DNA of 7,696 nucleotides from Nitrospirota bacterium (GTDB taxonomy: Bacteria; Nitrospirota; Nitrospiria; Nitrospirales; UBA8639): the NCBI GenBank assembly GCA_020355985.1, contig CP070628.1, forward strand, positions 697,878 to 705,573, written 5' to 3'. Every line of letters begins with the position of its first letter. Within the stretch, counting starts at the first letter, position 1. Below, piece after piece: positions 1-5,753 of the stretch. The position numbers were made by a program, and so were the translations under genes. The notes beneath the pieces are model-generated. The model ran no database searches, was not told the origin of the DNA, and saw nothing but the letters and a program-made list of their open reading frames with translations.

Positions 1-121
1 CCACAGCTTTACGCGAGCATCCATTTTTCTTTTCCATCCTTCGAATTATTTTGAGGCCAGGTTTTGGCCCGGCAGCCGAGCTTGCTAGCTTACCCAGCCA
101 AGAAGATCATATACCTAACGC

Positions 122-143
122 TTGGTTCGTCTTGTAGAGCCAA
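122..143 (+). other. Small hairpin in the non-coding left region
   Basis: TTGGTTC (122-128) can pair with GAGCCAA (137-143) over seven base pairs, including one G-U, around an 8-base loop. No T-run follows, so it is not a typical terminator. It lies just upstream of the larger foldable stretch at 184-296 and could belong to the same RNA. A seven-pair hairpin can also occur by chance. Confidence 0.25.
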
Positions 144-183
144 ACCTTTATGTGGAGCAAAAGAACCCAAAACCATTGACGCC

Positions 184-296
184 CCGTCAGGCCTTATTAG
201 ATTATGGAAACGCAGAGAAGGGGTGGGCAGAACAATTCAGTGTGCTCAGACAAGGCTAATCGATTAATAAAAGCGTTCGCTCATGGGGTTTGACGG
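184..296 (+). ncRNA. Possible structured RNA or repeat-element remnant
   Basis: The stretch can be drawn with nested pairings. CCGTCA (184-189) pairs with TGACGG (291-296) as a closing stem. Inside it, TTATTA (194-199) pairs with TAATAA (265-270) and ATTA (201-204) with TAAT (257-260). AGCG/CGCT at about 272-281 forms a tiny hairpin with a very tight two-base loop. The stretch is less A+T-rich than its right flank and codes for nothing recognisable. No known RNA family was recognised, and the strand is assumed from the direction of the following gene. The stems are short and A+T-rich, so this is a hypothesis from pairing only, without any comparative support. Confidence 0.2.
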
Positions 297-398
297 AAGG
301 AGGTGGAAAGAAATTTTTCCAGCTTGGTTAGTAGTGGCAATACTCCAAAATATTTTGTTGTTTACCTTTTCCAACAATTCTTCCAGATACCCAGCCAT

Positions 399-417
399 TG
401 AATCTATACTGAATCTA
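399..417. repeat. Direct repeat TGAATCTA, period 11 bp
   Basis: TGAATCTA occurs at 399-406 and again at 410-417, separated by TAC, so the copies sit about one helical turn apart. The shorter core TGAATC appears a third time at 487-492, close to the start of the transglycosylase gene. Such spacing suits a dimeric or tandem-binding regulator, but the repeat is short and nothing else supports an operator. Confidence 0.3.
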
Positions 418-473
418 GCCGGAAGAGTTTTTCGTAGTATGATGGATAGTAATGTTTGGGTTGGGACACTATG

Positions 474-487
474 AAAGGAATTCCTTT
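474..487. promoter_or_regulatory. 14-bp perfect palindrome upstream of mltB-like gene
   Basis: AAAGGAATTCCTTT is a perfect 14-bp palindrome that ends 21 bases before the ATG at 509. It could be a binding site for a dimeric regulator, or a small RNA hairpin in the leader just upstream of the ribosome binding site (AAGGA, 497-501). It contains an EcoRI recognition sequence, which by itself means nothing. The placement fits a regulatory role, but nothing identifies the factor. Confidence 0.35.
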
Positions 488-508
488 GAATCGGATAAGG
501 ATTAATTT

Positions 509-1468
509 ATGCGATTAATATTTTTGGCCGCAATGTTCATTTTTGTTACCGTTTCACCAGTATTTGGAGAAACGAATTTTGATAATTGGGTGAAGACATT
601 TAAAGGGGAGGCTATTGAGTTGGGAATTTCACCCACCCTGTTGGAGCAGGCTTTTGAAGATGTTGCCCCCCTTTCTCGGGTCTTGGAACTGGACAGAAAA
701 CAGCCAGAATCCACGATGACCTTTGTGGAATATCGAAAAAGTATTGTCTCTCAACGCCGAATCCAGCGTGGGCGTGAAATGATGGCCGAACATCGCGATC
801 TCTTAGGTGAAATCGGCGAACAGTATGGCGTACAACCTCGGTTTATTGTCGCACTGTGGGGAATTGAAACTTTTTATGGCAAGAATAGTGGGAGCTATCG
901 CATTATTGACGCCTTGGCTACGTTGGCCTTTGATGGCCGACGAAGTCAGTATTTTCGTACCGAACTTTTGAATGCCTTTCGAATATTACAAGACGGACAT
1001 ACAACTTTGGAAAGTATGAAAAGCTCTTGGGCTGGAGCGATGGGGCAATGCCAATTTATGCCTTCGAGTTTTTTGCGTCTGGCTGTCGATTATGATGGTG
1101 ATGGGCGTAAGGATATTTGGAATACCCCAGCTGATGTGTTCGCCTCCGCCGCAAATTATCTCTCCCAATCAGGCTGGCGGGAAAACCAAATTTGGGGAAG
1201 GCAAGCTCACCTTCCAGAAGGATTTAACGTCAAACAGGCTAGTTTGAAAATTAGGAAACCACTTCAGCATTGGCAAAATATAGGAGTACGAAAGAGCGAT
1301 GGGAATAATCTTCCTCTTGCTCCTCTGAAAGCTTCCATTGTGTTGCCTGACGGAAAAAGTGGGCCAGCTTACCTGGTCTATGATAATTACCGAGTAATTA
1401 TGAAATGGAACCGATCAACGTATTTTGCGACGAGCGTGGGGTTGTTAGCCGATACTTTGGCAGAATAG
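509..1468 (+). CDS. Lytic murein transglycosylase, MltB family
   Basis: This 319-residue exported enzyme should cleave the MurNAc-GlcNAc bond of peptidoglycan in the periplasm, leaving 1,6-anhydroMurNAc ends (known for the MltB/SLT family). A signal peptide covers residues 1-20, with a hydrophobic core and a likely cut after VFG. There is no cysteine near the N terminus, so it is probably soluble rather than a lipoprotein. The catalytic glutamate is E120 in ALWGIETFYG, matching the IWGVE-type motif of MltB. GAMGQCQFMPSSF and DYDGDGRKDIW follow, as is typical of the family; the latter resembles a calcium-binding loop. No C-terminal peptidoglycan-binding domain is present. The start is well supported: AAGGA (497-501) lies seven bases before the ATG. 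The gene converges on the transporter gene, 26 bases separating the stops. The family is clear; the exact member is not, so no symbol is given. Confidence 0.93.
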   Translation: MRLIFLAAMFIFVTVSPVFGETNFDNWVKTFKGEAIELGISPTLLEQAFEDVAPLSRVLELDRKQPESTMTFVEYRKSIVSQRRIQRGREMMAEHRDLLGEIGEQYGVQPRFIVALWGIETFYGKNSGSYRIIDALATLAFDGRRSQYFRTELLNAFRILQDGHTTLESMKSSWAGAMGQCQFMPSSFLRLAVDYDGDGRKDIWNTPADVFASAANYLSQSGWRENQIWGRQAHLPEGFNVKQASLKIRKPLQHWQNIGVRKSDGNNLPLAPLKASIVLPDGKSGPAYLVYDNYRVIMKWNRSTYFATSVGLLADTLAE

Positions 1469-1494
1469 CGAGGACAAGACCGAGGGCGGCATTC

Positions 1495-2766
1495 TTAGGA
1501 TTCGGAGGCGACGGGAAAAGGTTCTTCTGTTGTGGTTTCAGAAATTACTTCTTCTTTAATAATTTGAACGCTTTTAATGGAACGTTCGTCAGCTTCATGG
1601 ACAATAAGGAGGCAATTGTCGGTGGTGACTTTTTCTCCGACGGTAGGAATATGACCTAGTTCTTCGAGGATGAGTCCACTGATGGTATTTTGTTCGTCGT
1701 CTAATTCGACTTCCAAGAATTCATTAATACGGCGGACTTCTGTTCGACCATCAACCAGGATTTGATTTTTCCCAGTTCGGCGAATCCATTCTTCGTGAAG
1801 ATCACCCTCATCCAAAATTTCTCCCACGACTTCCTCAAGCAAATCTTCCACGGTCACGAGACCGACCACCCCTCCAAATTCATTGACGACCAGGGCAATA
1901 TGCCGTTTTTCCTTTTGAAATTGCTTTAAGAGTTCATCTGCCGGTTTGGTGCCAGGGATAAAAAGCGTAGGCTTGGCCAATTCATTGAGCCGTCGCTGAG
2001 TGTGCGCTTGGGCTAATTCCATTAGCGCATGGCTGCGATAGAGGATGCCGGTAATATTGTCCGGATTTCCATCATGAATGGGAATTCGTGAATATTTGGC
2101 TTTATATAATTCTTGTCGGGCACCTTCTAGGGTTTGTGTCCCATCCAACATGAACATATAGATACGCGGGGTCATGACATCTTCCGCCGTGACGTCGTTG
2201 AATTCAAAAACGTTTTTGATCATCTTGACTTCGTCTGTTTCCAAAACCCCGGCCTTACCTCCTGCATCCAACATGATCTTGAGTTCTTCCTCAGTAATAA
2301 AGGGGACGGTTAAACCTCTTCCACCTGTGAGTTTAAGGATGAAGGGTTCCAGGAAATACAGAAATGGGAAAAATGCCTGTTCGAGCCAATAGATGGGATA
2401 GGCCAGGATTTGGACAGCGGTTTCGGCATATTTGGCGCAGAGAGTTTTTGGCACAATTTCACCAAATAATAAAACCATAAACGTTAAGAGCCCAGTGGCC
2501 ACAGCGACGGCTTCGGATCCAAACATTCGAATAGCAATTAAGGTGGCCAACGAGGCGGCCATGATATTCACGAGATTATTCCCGATAAGAATCGTGGAGA
2601 GCAGTCGTTGGGGATTGGACCGTAGTTTCAGGGCCATTTTAGCCCCTTTGTGGCCTTCATCGGCTAAGGTTTTTAACCGAGACTCTGTAATGGAGAAGAA
2701 GGCGATTTCCGCCCCTGAGAAAAATGCTGACAATCCTAGACAGATAAAGACTGCGATAAAATCCAT
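1495..2766 (-). CDS. CNNM/CorC (HlyC) family membrane transporter, hemolysin-like
   Basis: This 423-residue inner-membrane protein has the full family architecture. The DUF21/CNNM transmembrane domain (about 1-190) contains GAEIAFFS (18-25), GNNLVNI (62-68) and GEIVPKT (102-108). A CBS pair (about 195-318) starts at MTPR (198-201) and includes NEFGGVVGLVTVEDLLEE. A CorC_HlyC transporter-associated domain (about 330-408) is followed by an acidic tail. Relatives export Mg2+ or Co2+, with CBS domains sensing nucleotides; the 'hemolysin' name is historical. The ATG at 2766 is the first standard start after an in-frame stop, yet no Shine-Dalgarno sequence lies nearby; a GGAG is about 20 bases upstream. 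Translation might depend on the small ORF ending 13 bases upstream, or on unstructured initiation. It is on the same strand as rlpA and the 411-residue gene. The substrate is not readable from sequence. Confidence 0.93.
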   Translation of the reverse strand: MDFIAVFICLGLSAFFSGAEIAFFSITESRLKTLADEGHKGAKMALKLRSNPQRLLSTILIGNNLVNIMAASLATLIAIRMFGSEAVAVATGLLTFMVLLFGEIVPKTLCAKYAETAVQILAYPIYWLEQAFFPFLYFLEPFILKLTGGRGLTVPFITEEELKIMLDAGGKAGVLETDEVKMIKNVFEFNDVTAEDVMTPRIYMFMLDGTQTLEGARQELYKAKYSRIPIHDGNPDNITGILYRSHALMELAQAHTQRRLNELAKPTLFIPGTKPADELLKQFQKEKRHIALVVNEFGGVVGLVTVEDLLEEVVGEILDEGDLHEEWIRRTGKNQILVDGRTEVRRINEFLEVELDDEQNTISGLILEELGHIPTVGEKVTTDNCLLIVHEADERSIKSVQIIKEEVISETTTEEPFPVASES

Positions 2767-2779
2767 AAGTGGACTAGCG

Positions 2780-2992
2780 TTAGCGTACTCCGACAGGACA
2801 AGTACGGGAGAAGGTCTTGGAAGCGGTTACTTTATCAGCAGAACTGACTATGGGGGATAATGGAATCAGAAGGTGTTGAGAGGTATTAATAGTTCGGCCA
2901 GAGATTTCATCAAGGTTGCGATGTCCTGGCCCATCGGTATCCATGTAAAAATACGCTACCATAGGGTAGGGGATTATGGCAATTATTGGCAC
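2780..2992 (-). CDS. Doubtful small ORF, 70 codons, before the transporter gene
   Basis: This frame opens with GTG, just after an in-frame stop, and ends 13 bases before the transporter ATG. It has no clear ribosome binding site. The middle part, ISGRTINTSQHLLIPLSP, faintly resembles the end of a LysM repeat (a G-Q/H-L-x-IP pattern), so it could be a remnant of a cell-wall-binding gene. Against a real gene: the composition is irregular, the start is weak, and both a terminator-like hairpin and a promoter-like pair fall inside it. The close spacing to a gene that lacks its own ribosome site leaves translational coupling open. More likely than not it is untranslated intergenic DNA. Confidence 0.2.
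   Translation of the reverse strand: MPIIAIIPYPMVAYFYMDTDGPGHRNLDEISGRTINTSQHLLIPLSPIVSSADKVTASKTFSRTCPVGVR
2885..2913 (-). promoter_or_regulatory. Candidate sigma70-like promoter for the transporter gene
   Basis: On the minus strand TTGATG (2913-2908) and ATTAAT (2890-2885) are separated by exactly 17 bases, each matching four of six consensus positions. Transcription would start near 2878 and give a leader of about 110 bases before the ATG at 2766. This would allow the transporter gene to be expressed apart from rlpA. It lies just beyond the terminator-like hairpin at 2947-2969, an order that fits a transcription-unit boundary. Matches of this strength are common by chance. Confidence 0.3.
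2947..2969 (-). terminator. Weak intrinsic terminator candidate after rlpA
   Basis: Read on the minus strand, CTACC and GGTAG form a 5-bp stem around CTAT (2969-2956), followed a few bases later by five T residues (2951-2947). It lies 53-75 bases past the rlpA stop codon, which is the expected place. The stem is short and separated from the T-run by four bases, so termination would be partial at best. Confidence 0.3.
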
Positions 2993-3022
2993 ATCGATTC
3001 ATAGTTTTGTTTTAATTTTCAA

Positions 3023-3691
3023 TTAGTTAGAAATCAGAATCAGAGGGTTGCCACCAAAATCATTTTGTAATGCTCTTGCGGCTGTTTGAGCCTTTTTCTT
3101 TGAAACAAAGACCCCGACTTGGACTCGATGCCATTCCCCAGATGGTAAGTTTACGGTTTGCACTCGTACGTGATCATATTGGCTTGCCAATCGTTCCCGT
3201 AGCGTCATGGCTTCCATCAAGGTCGTAAAAGCTCCCGCTTGAACCCAGAAACGTGACGGGGCTCTAATTGATGGAATCGAGGCATTGGAGGGACTAACGA
3301 CCGTTAAACTAACGTGGGCTGTTCCTTCCCCAATCATCGCCAATTCCCGAGCGGCGGCATAGGATAAATCTATAATTCGACCCTTTACAAAAGGGCCACG
3401 ATCATTAATTCGGACTGTGACCCTTTTCCCTGTCTCAACCTTGGTTACTTGGACCAAAGTTCCAAAAGGCAAGGTCCGATGAGCAGCAGTGAGGGCCCAC
3501 ATATCATAAGGTTCACCGCTTGCGGAGGGTTTTCCATGAAAGCTTGGGCCATACCAGGAGGCCATCCCAAATTGAGAGCTTCCATTATTCAACGGGGGCA
3601 TTTTTTTTTCGTGAGCCACACAGCCGGTCATGAGCAGCAATCCCAGGATCAAATAAATGTATAGGGTAGAACTGGAGAGGGAACGGCTCAT
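3023..3691 (-). CDS. rlpA: RlpA-like septal lytic transglycosylase lipoprotein, with SPOR domain
   Basis: From ATG 3691 the protein has 222 residues. A lipoprotein signal ends in the lipobox LMTGC (Cys24), followed by Val-Ala, which suits transfer to the outer membrane. The double-psi beta-barrel (about 41-132) contains ASWYGPSFHGKPSASGE, the TAAHRTLPFGT segment (His71) and INDRGPF (Asp97), the conserved family positions. The SPOR domain (about 147-220) starts RFWVQAGAF and would bind denuded glycan at the division septum. RlpA of Pseudomonas cleaves such strands; activity here is inferred. The start is uncertain. A GTG at 3730 adds 13 residues, but neither start has a good ribosome site. ATG 3691 is preferred because it gives a normal-length lipoprotein signal. 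A run of nine A residues lies just after the lipobox. The gene follows the 411-residue gene on the same strand. Confidence 0.92.
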   Translation of the reverse strand: MSRSLSSSTLYIYLILGLLLMTGCVAHEKKMPPLNNGSSQFGMASWYGPSFHGKPSASGEPYDMWALTAAHRTLPFGTLVQVTKVETGKRVTVRINDRGPFVKGRIIDLSYAAARELAMIGEGTAHVSLTVVSPSNASIPSIRAPSRFWVQAGAFTTLMEAMTLRERLASQYDHVRVQTVNLPSGEWHRVQVGVFVSKKKAQTAARALQNDFGGNPLILISN

Positions 3692-3780
3692 CTGCAGGAC
3701 ACTAGCTTGGTTAATTAGGAGGAAGGGCACATGAATAGCTTACCACACGACCACCCAAATGGTTCTTTGTGGATATTGTT

Positions 3781-5016
3781 CTATGGATTTTGATTCAGGG
3801 TGCGACAGTCGATATATCGATAGCACTGTCTATTCAAAACAGGGAACACTGAAAAGATAGGAGTTCCTGTTGGAATGAGGGCACTGTTAATGCCGGGATT
3901 AAGGGCAAGATGTAAATTAATAAAATTAAAACTTAACCCTTCTTGCCACGGCTGAGAGAGGTTTTTCACATATGATTCAACCTTGTCAGAGGCATAAGAT
4001 CTGGTCATGAGCCCGGCCCCTCCTTGAAGACCATACTCAGAGAGATCGGGCGCCCCTTGGATGAGAAGAGACACGATGGATGCATCGAACCAGACTTTAA
4101 CGTTGCAGCTGATTTGAATGAAAGGCCCTAAGCTTCCCGTATGTTCCAATATGGCCATGGGGTAGGCCAGTTCAGGTGGTAGCGACGGCTCATTTTTAGC
4201 ATTGTGAAGAGGGAATGCCGGATCTTTAATCCCAGACACTGAAACGAATATGAGATTGGGGTCTTGTAGATCCACATCCAACACTTGTCCATCATGGTAA
4301 CTGCACAATTTTCCCATTTCATACCGCAAAGGATAGGAGTAGCCCATCTTTCCATAAAAAATTCGAATGCCACCTTCCAGCGGCTCTTCTGGACTTCGAC
4401 TAATTTTTAAATCAAAAGGTAGGAGGAGATGAAGAGGGTTGGACCGTGCATTCATAAATGGTGCACAAGCTCCAGGAAACTCCTTGTGAATCGAAGCATT
4501 TTCTGGCTCGAATTTTTTCGGTGTACCGCCAAAGTGCTGGGCAGTTTTTGCCTCTTTGGATAACCGATATTTCTCCTGGTAATAGGTGGAGGCTCGTTTT
4601 TGAGCAATATCTAAAAAATATTCAGGAAAATCTGTTTCGACAATCAAGCTTTGCCGATCCATGCTTTGAGACCGTGGAACCTTCATGGCCTCGCTGTATT
4701 GTTGCAAATCGCTTTGCGTCTTTTTGACTAAATGTTCAAGGTCTCGGACTAATTCAGGATCATTATATCTGGTCCCAGGTAATATTTGGCGAGCTTTTTG
4801 CAGTAATTCGAGTTTCATCGTATAGCGTTTGGGTTCGGCAGAAAACACCGTAGCCGTAGCCATCAATAAATTAAATTGTTCTTCAGGAAGTAGGCCCAAA
4901 TGCTCCAGATCGTTTTCTTTGATAAAGGCTAAGGCTAATGGGCCGAAAGCTTCTTCTTGGCGGAGATTTAGCGTAAGGAGATAGTTGAGATAGGCACGGG
5001 CGTCTTCTTGTGTCAT
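3781..5016 (-). CDS. Unrecognised protein of 411 residues, probably cytoplasmic
   Basis: I do not recognise this family. There is no signal peptide or membrane segment, so it is probably cytoplasmic. Residues 1-115 look mainly helical, with charged stretches (for example 85-112). A second, more globular part runs from about 125 to the end. It contains PGACAPFMNARSNP (181-194) leading into a hydrophobic LHLLLPFDLKIS, then GKMGYSYPLRYEMGK, DVDLQDPNLIFVSVSG, an aromatic VKVWFDASIV segment, the glycine-rich GLQGGAGLMTRS (329-340) and C-terminal Cys398 and Cys404. Dense W, Y, F, G and P suggest a folded, conserved domain rather than a chance frame. The start is solid: AAAGGA lies about seven bases before the ATG, and a promoter-like pair lies just upstream. 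It heads the minus-strand group that includes rlpA, 50-89 bases downstream. No function is proposed. Confidence 0.85.
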   Translation of the reverse strand: MTQEDARAYLNYLLTLNLRQEEAFGPLALAFIKENDLEHLGLLPEEQFNLLMATATVFSAEPKRYTMKLELLQKARQILPGTRYNDPELVRDLEHLVKKTQSDLQQYSEAMKVPRSQSMDRQSLIVETDFPEYFLDIAQKRASTYYQEKYRLSKEAKTAQHFGGTPKKFEPENASIHKEFPGACAPFMNARSNPLHLLLPFDLKISRSPEEPLEGGIRIFYGKMGYSYPLRYEMGKLCSYHDGQVLDVDLQDPNLIFVSVSGIKDPAFPLHNAKNEPSLPPELAYPMAILEHTGSLGPFIQISCNVKVWFDASIVSLLIQGAPDLSEYGLQGGAGLMTRSYASDKVESYVKNLSQPWQEGLSFNFINLHLALNPGINSALIPTGTPIFSVFPVLNRQCYRYIDCRTLNQNP

Positions 5017-5021
5017 GAGGA

Positions 5022-5096
5022 AATCCTTTTGAAAACGGCCATTTTAAGATAACAAAGGCAATGGGGCAAGTCTCCTTGTCACTCATCAAAAGGATT
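5022..5096. repeat. 11-bp inverted repeat bracketing a promoter
   Basis: AATCCTTTTGA (5022-5032) and TCAAAAGGATT (5086-5096) are perfect inverted copies, 64 bp apart centre to centre, close to six helical turns. The left arm includes the ribosome binding site of the 411-residue gene and would fall near +2 to +12 of its predicted transcript. The right arm falls upstream of its -35 box. This layout could be an operator pair acting through a DNA loop. Since transcription from the candidate promoter would begin between the arms, a leader-RNA hairpin is possible only if transcription starts upstream of 5096. Confidence 0.45.
5041..5069 (-). promoter_or_regulatory. Candidate sigma70-like promoter for the 411-residue gene
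   Basis: On the minus strand TTGCCC (5069-5064) and TAAAAT (5046-5041) are 17 bases apart, matching four of six and five of six consensus positions. The transcript would start near 5034, giving a leader of roughly 18 bases that contains the AAAGGA ribosome site. This is the best promoter match in the window. Because no strong terminator lies between the 411-residue gene and rlpA, it may also drive rlpA. Confidence 0.5.
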
Positions 5097-5133
5097 CGAC
5101 AACCGCAGCAACCATATGCGAGAGAATCCATTC

Positions 5134-5162
5134 TGGGCAACAGGATCAGGCTGTGATAGGAT
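5134..5162 (+). promoter_or_regulatory. Weak promoter candidate for the coiled-coil protein gene
   Basis: TGGGCA (5134-5139) and TAGGAT (5157-5162) are 17 bases apart, each matching four of six consensus positions. The predicted start near 5169 would leave a very short leader ahead of the AGGAG ribosome site at 5173-5177. The boxes are poor and only the placement recommends them. Confidence 0.22.
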
Positions 5163-5187
5163 GAGGAACAGAAGGAGAGAGCCTTTG

Positions 5188-5607
5188 GTGAACAATATTC
5201 TTCTCAAACAAACAATGGGCAGACAATTTGGTATAGGATTATTTTTGGGCTATCTGTGCTTTTGTTTCAGCGTCCTTCCTGTGGCGGCTGAAGGAGAGAC
5301 GACTCCAAAAGGAGCTACTGCTTCCTCTCAAAAAGACACAAGCCTCTCGACTGATAACCTTCAAAAACAGATCAATGATTTGGATGGTCAAATCCAAAAA
5401 TTGCGTGAACAAAGCTTAGAATTACAAGAAAAGACTCGTGCAAAACTGCAAGCTCAATTAAGTGGCTTAAAGCGACAAAGAGATACCTTGCTTCCCCGCA
5501 TTGAAAAACTACGAGATAATAGTGAAGCGGCTTGGCATGATATTAAAGAAAATATTCAAAAAGCTATCGAAGATCTTAAGGTCTCAGTCGATACGATGGA
5601 AAAATGA
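5188..5607 (+). CDS. Small exported coiled-coil protein, Sll1863-like
   Basis: From GTG 5188 the protein has 139 residues. A signal peptide (hydrophobic core about 15-31, likely cut after VAA at 34) is followed by a short Ser/Thr/Lys linker and one long charged helix (about 55-139). The helix has heptad-like spacing and ends in SEAAWHDIKENIQKAIEDLK. This ending matches the SE-AW-D-K...A...L pattern of the Sll1863 stress-response coiled-coil proteins, which are usually seen without export signals. The mature protein should be periplasmic; its function is unknown. Start choice: AGGAG (5173-5177) lies 10 bases before GTG 5188 and seven before the in-frame TTG 5185. An ATG at 5116 would bury the signal under 24 extra polar residues, so it is unlikely. 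The gene diverges from the 411-residue gene and precedes mutS2 by 146 bases. Confidence 0.78.
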   Translation: MNNILLKQTMGRQFGIGLFLGYLCFCFSVLPVAAEGETTPKGATASSQKDTSLSTDNLQKQINDLDGQIQKLREQSLELQEKTRAKLQAQLSGLKRQRDTLLPRIEKLRDNSEAAWHDIKENIQKAIEDLKVSVDTMEK

Positions 5608-5716
5608 TCCCTTAAGAGACGGCATTCTCCTCTCTTCAAACCGAATCGTTTCCTGCCTTTCCCGTCCAGAAATTTAACAACCTCCAGGCATTTATTCCTT
5701 TTCTTTCATCTCAGGG

Positions 5717-5745
5717 TTGCATCAACACGTCTGGATTTTTACACT
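5717..5745 (+). promoter_or_regulatory. Weak promoter candidate close to the mutS2 start
   Basis: TTGCAT (5717-5722) and TACACT (5740-5745) are 17 bases apart, matching three and four of six consensus positions. Transcription would begin near 5752, almost at the ATG at 5754, which would make the mRNA essentially leaderless. This would explain the missing ribosome binding site, but the boxes are weak, and read-through from the upstream gene is equally possible. Confidence 0.2.
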
Positions 5746-5753
5746 TTATCGCT

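Larger units (their letters stand above)
1..508. other. Long region without a convincing protein gene
   Basis: No reading frame here looks like a real protein. The two longest plus-strand frames (64-267, starting with TTG, and 283-474) have no ribosome binding site at a suitable distance, no recognisable domain and irregular composition. A minus-strand ATG at 24-22 could open a gene that leaves the left edge, but only eight codons are visible. What can be seen instead is a possible folded element around 184-296, a hairpin at 122-143, an 8-bp direct repeat at 399-417 and a palindrome at 474-487. The promoter of the downstream transglycosylase gene should lie in the last 100-150 bases, but no good -35/-10 pair stands out. 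A TATGAT at 438-443 resembles a -10 box, yet lacks a partner at the right distance. Confidence 0.6.

Noticed and set aside
1..24. Minus-strand ATG at 24 that could begin a gene running off the left edge
   Set aside because: Only eight codons are visible and there is only a weak purine-rich stretch as ribosome site, so it cannot be supported.
64..267. Plus-strand frame of 67 codons starting at TTG
   Set aside because: It has no ribosome binding site, no domain and erratic composition, and it overlaps the stretch that can fold as RNA. It is more likely non-coding.
283..474. Plus-strand frame of 63 codons with a short hydrophobic stretch
   Set aside because: The purine-rich AAGGAGGT-like sequence at about 297-305 lies inside the frame rather than before its ATG, and no suitable start follows it. 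The frame has no recognisable domain.
1469..1494. Search for a shared terminator between the convergent transglycosylase and transporter genes
   Set aside because: The 26-base gap has no stem-loop or T-run; any terminator must lie inside the opposing genes or depend on Rho.
2432..2860. Plus-strand frame of 142 codons opposite the transporter gene
   Set aside because: It is antisense to the well-supported CNNM coding sequence, whose domains explain the open frame. It has no domain of its own.
4883..5140. Minus-strand frame of 85 codons overlapping the start of the 411-residue gene
   Set aside because: It overlaps a gene with a clear ribosome site and runs through the promoter and inverted repeat. 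It has no recognisable features.
5614..5636. Possible terminator hairpin after the coiled-coil protein gene (AAGAGA with TCTCTT)
   Set aside because: The stem has only six mostly A-T pairs around an 11-base loop and no T-run follows, so intrinsic termination is not supported.
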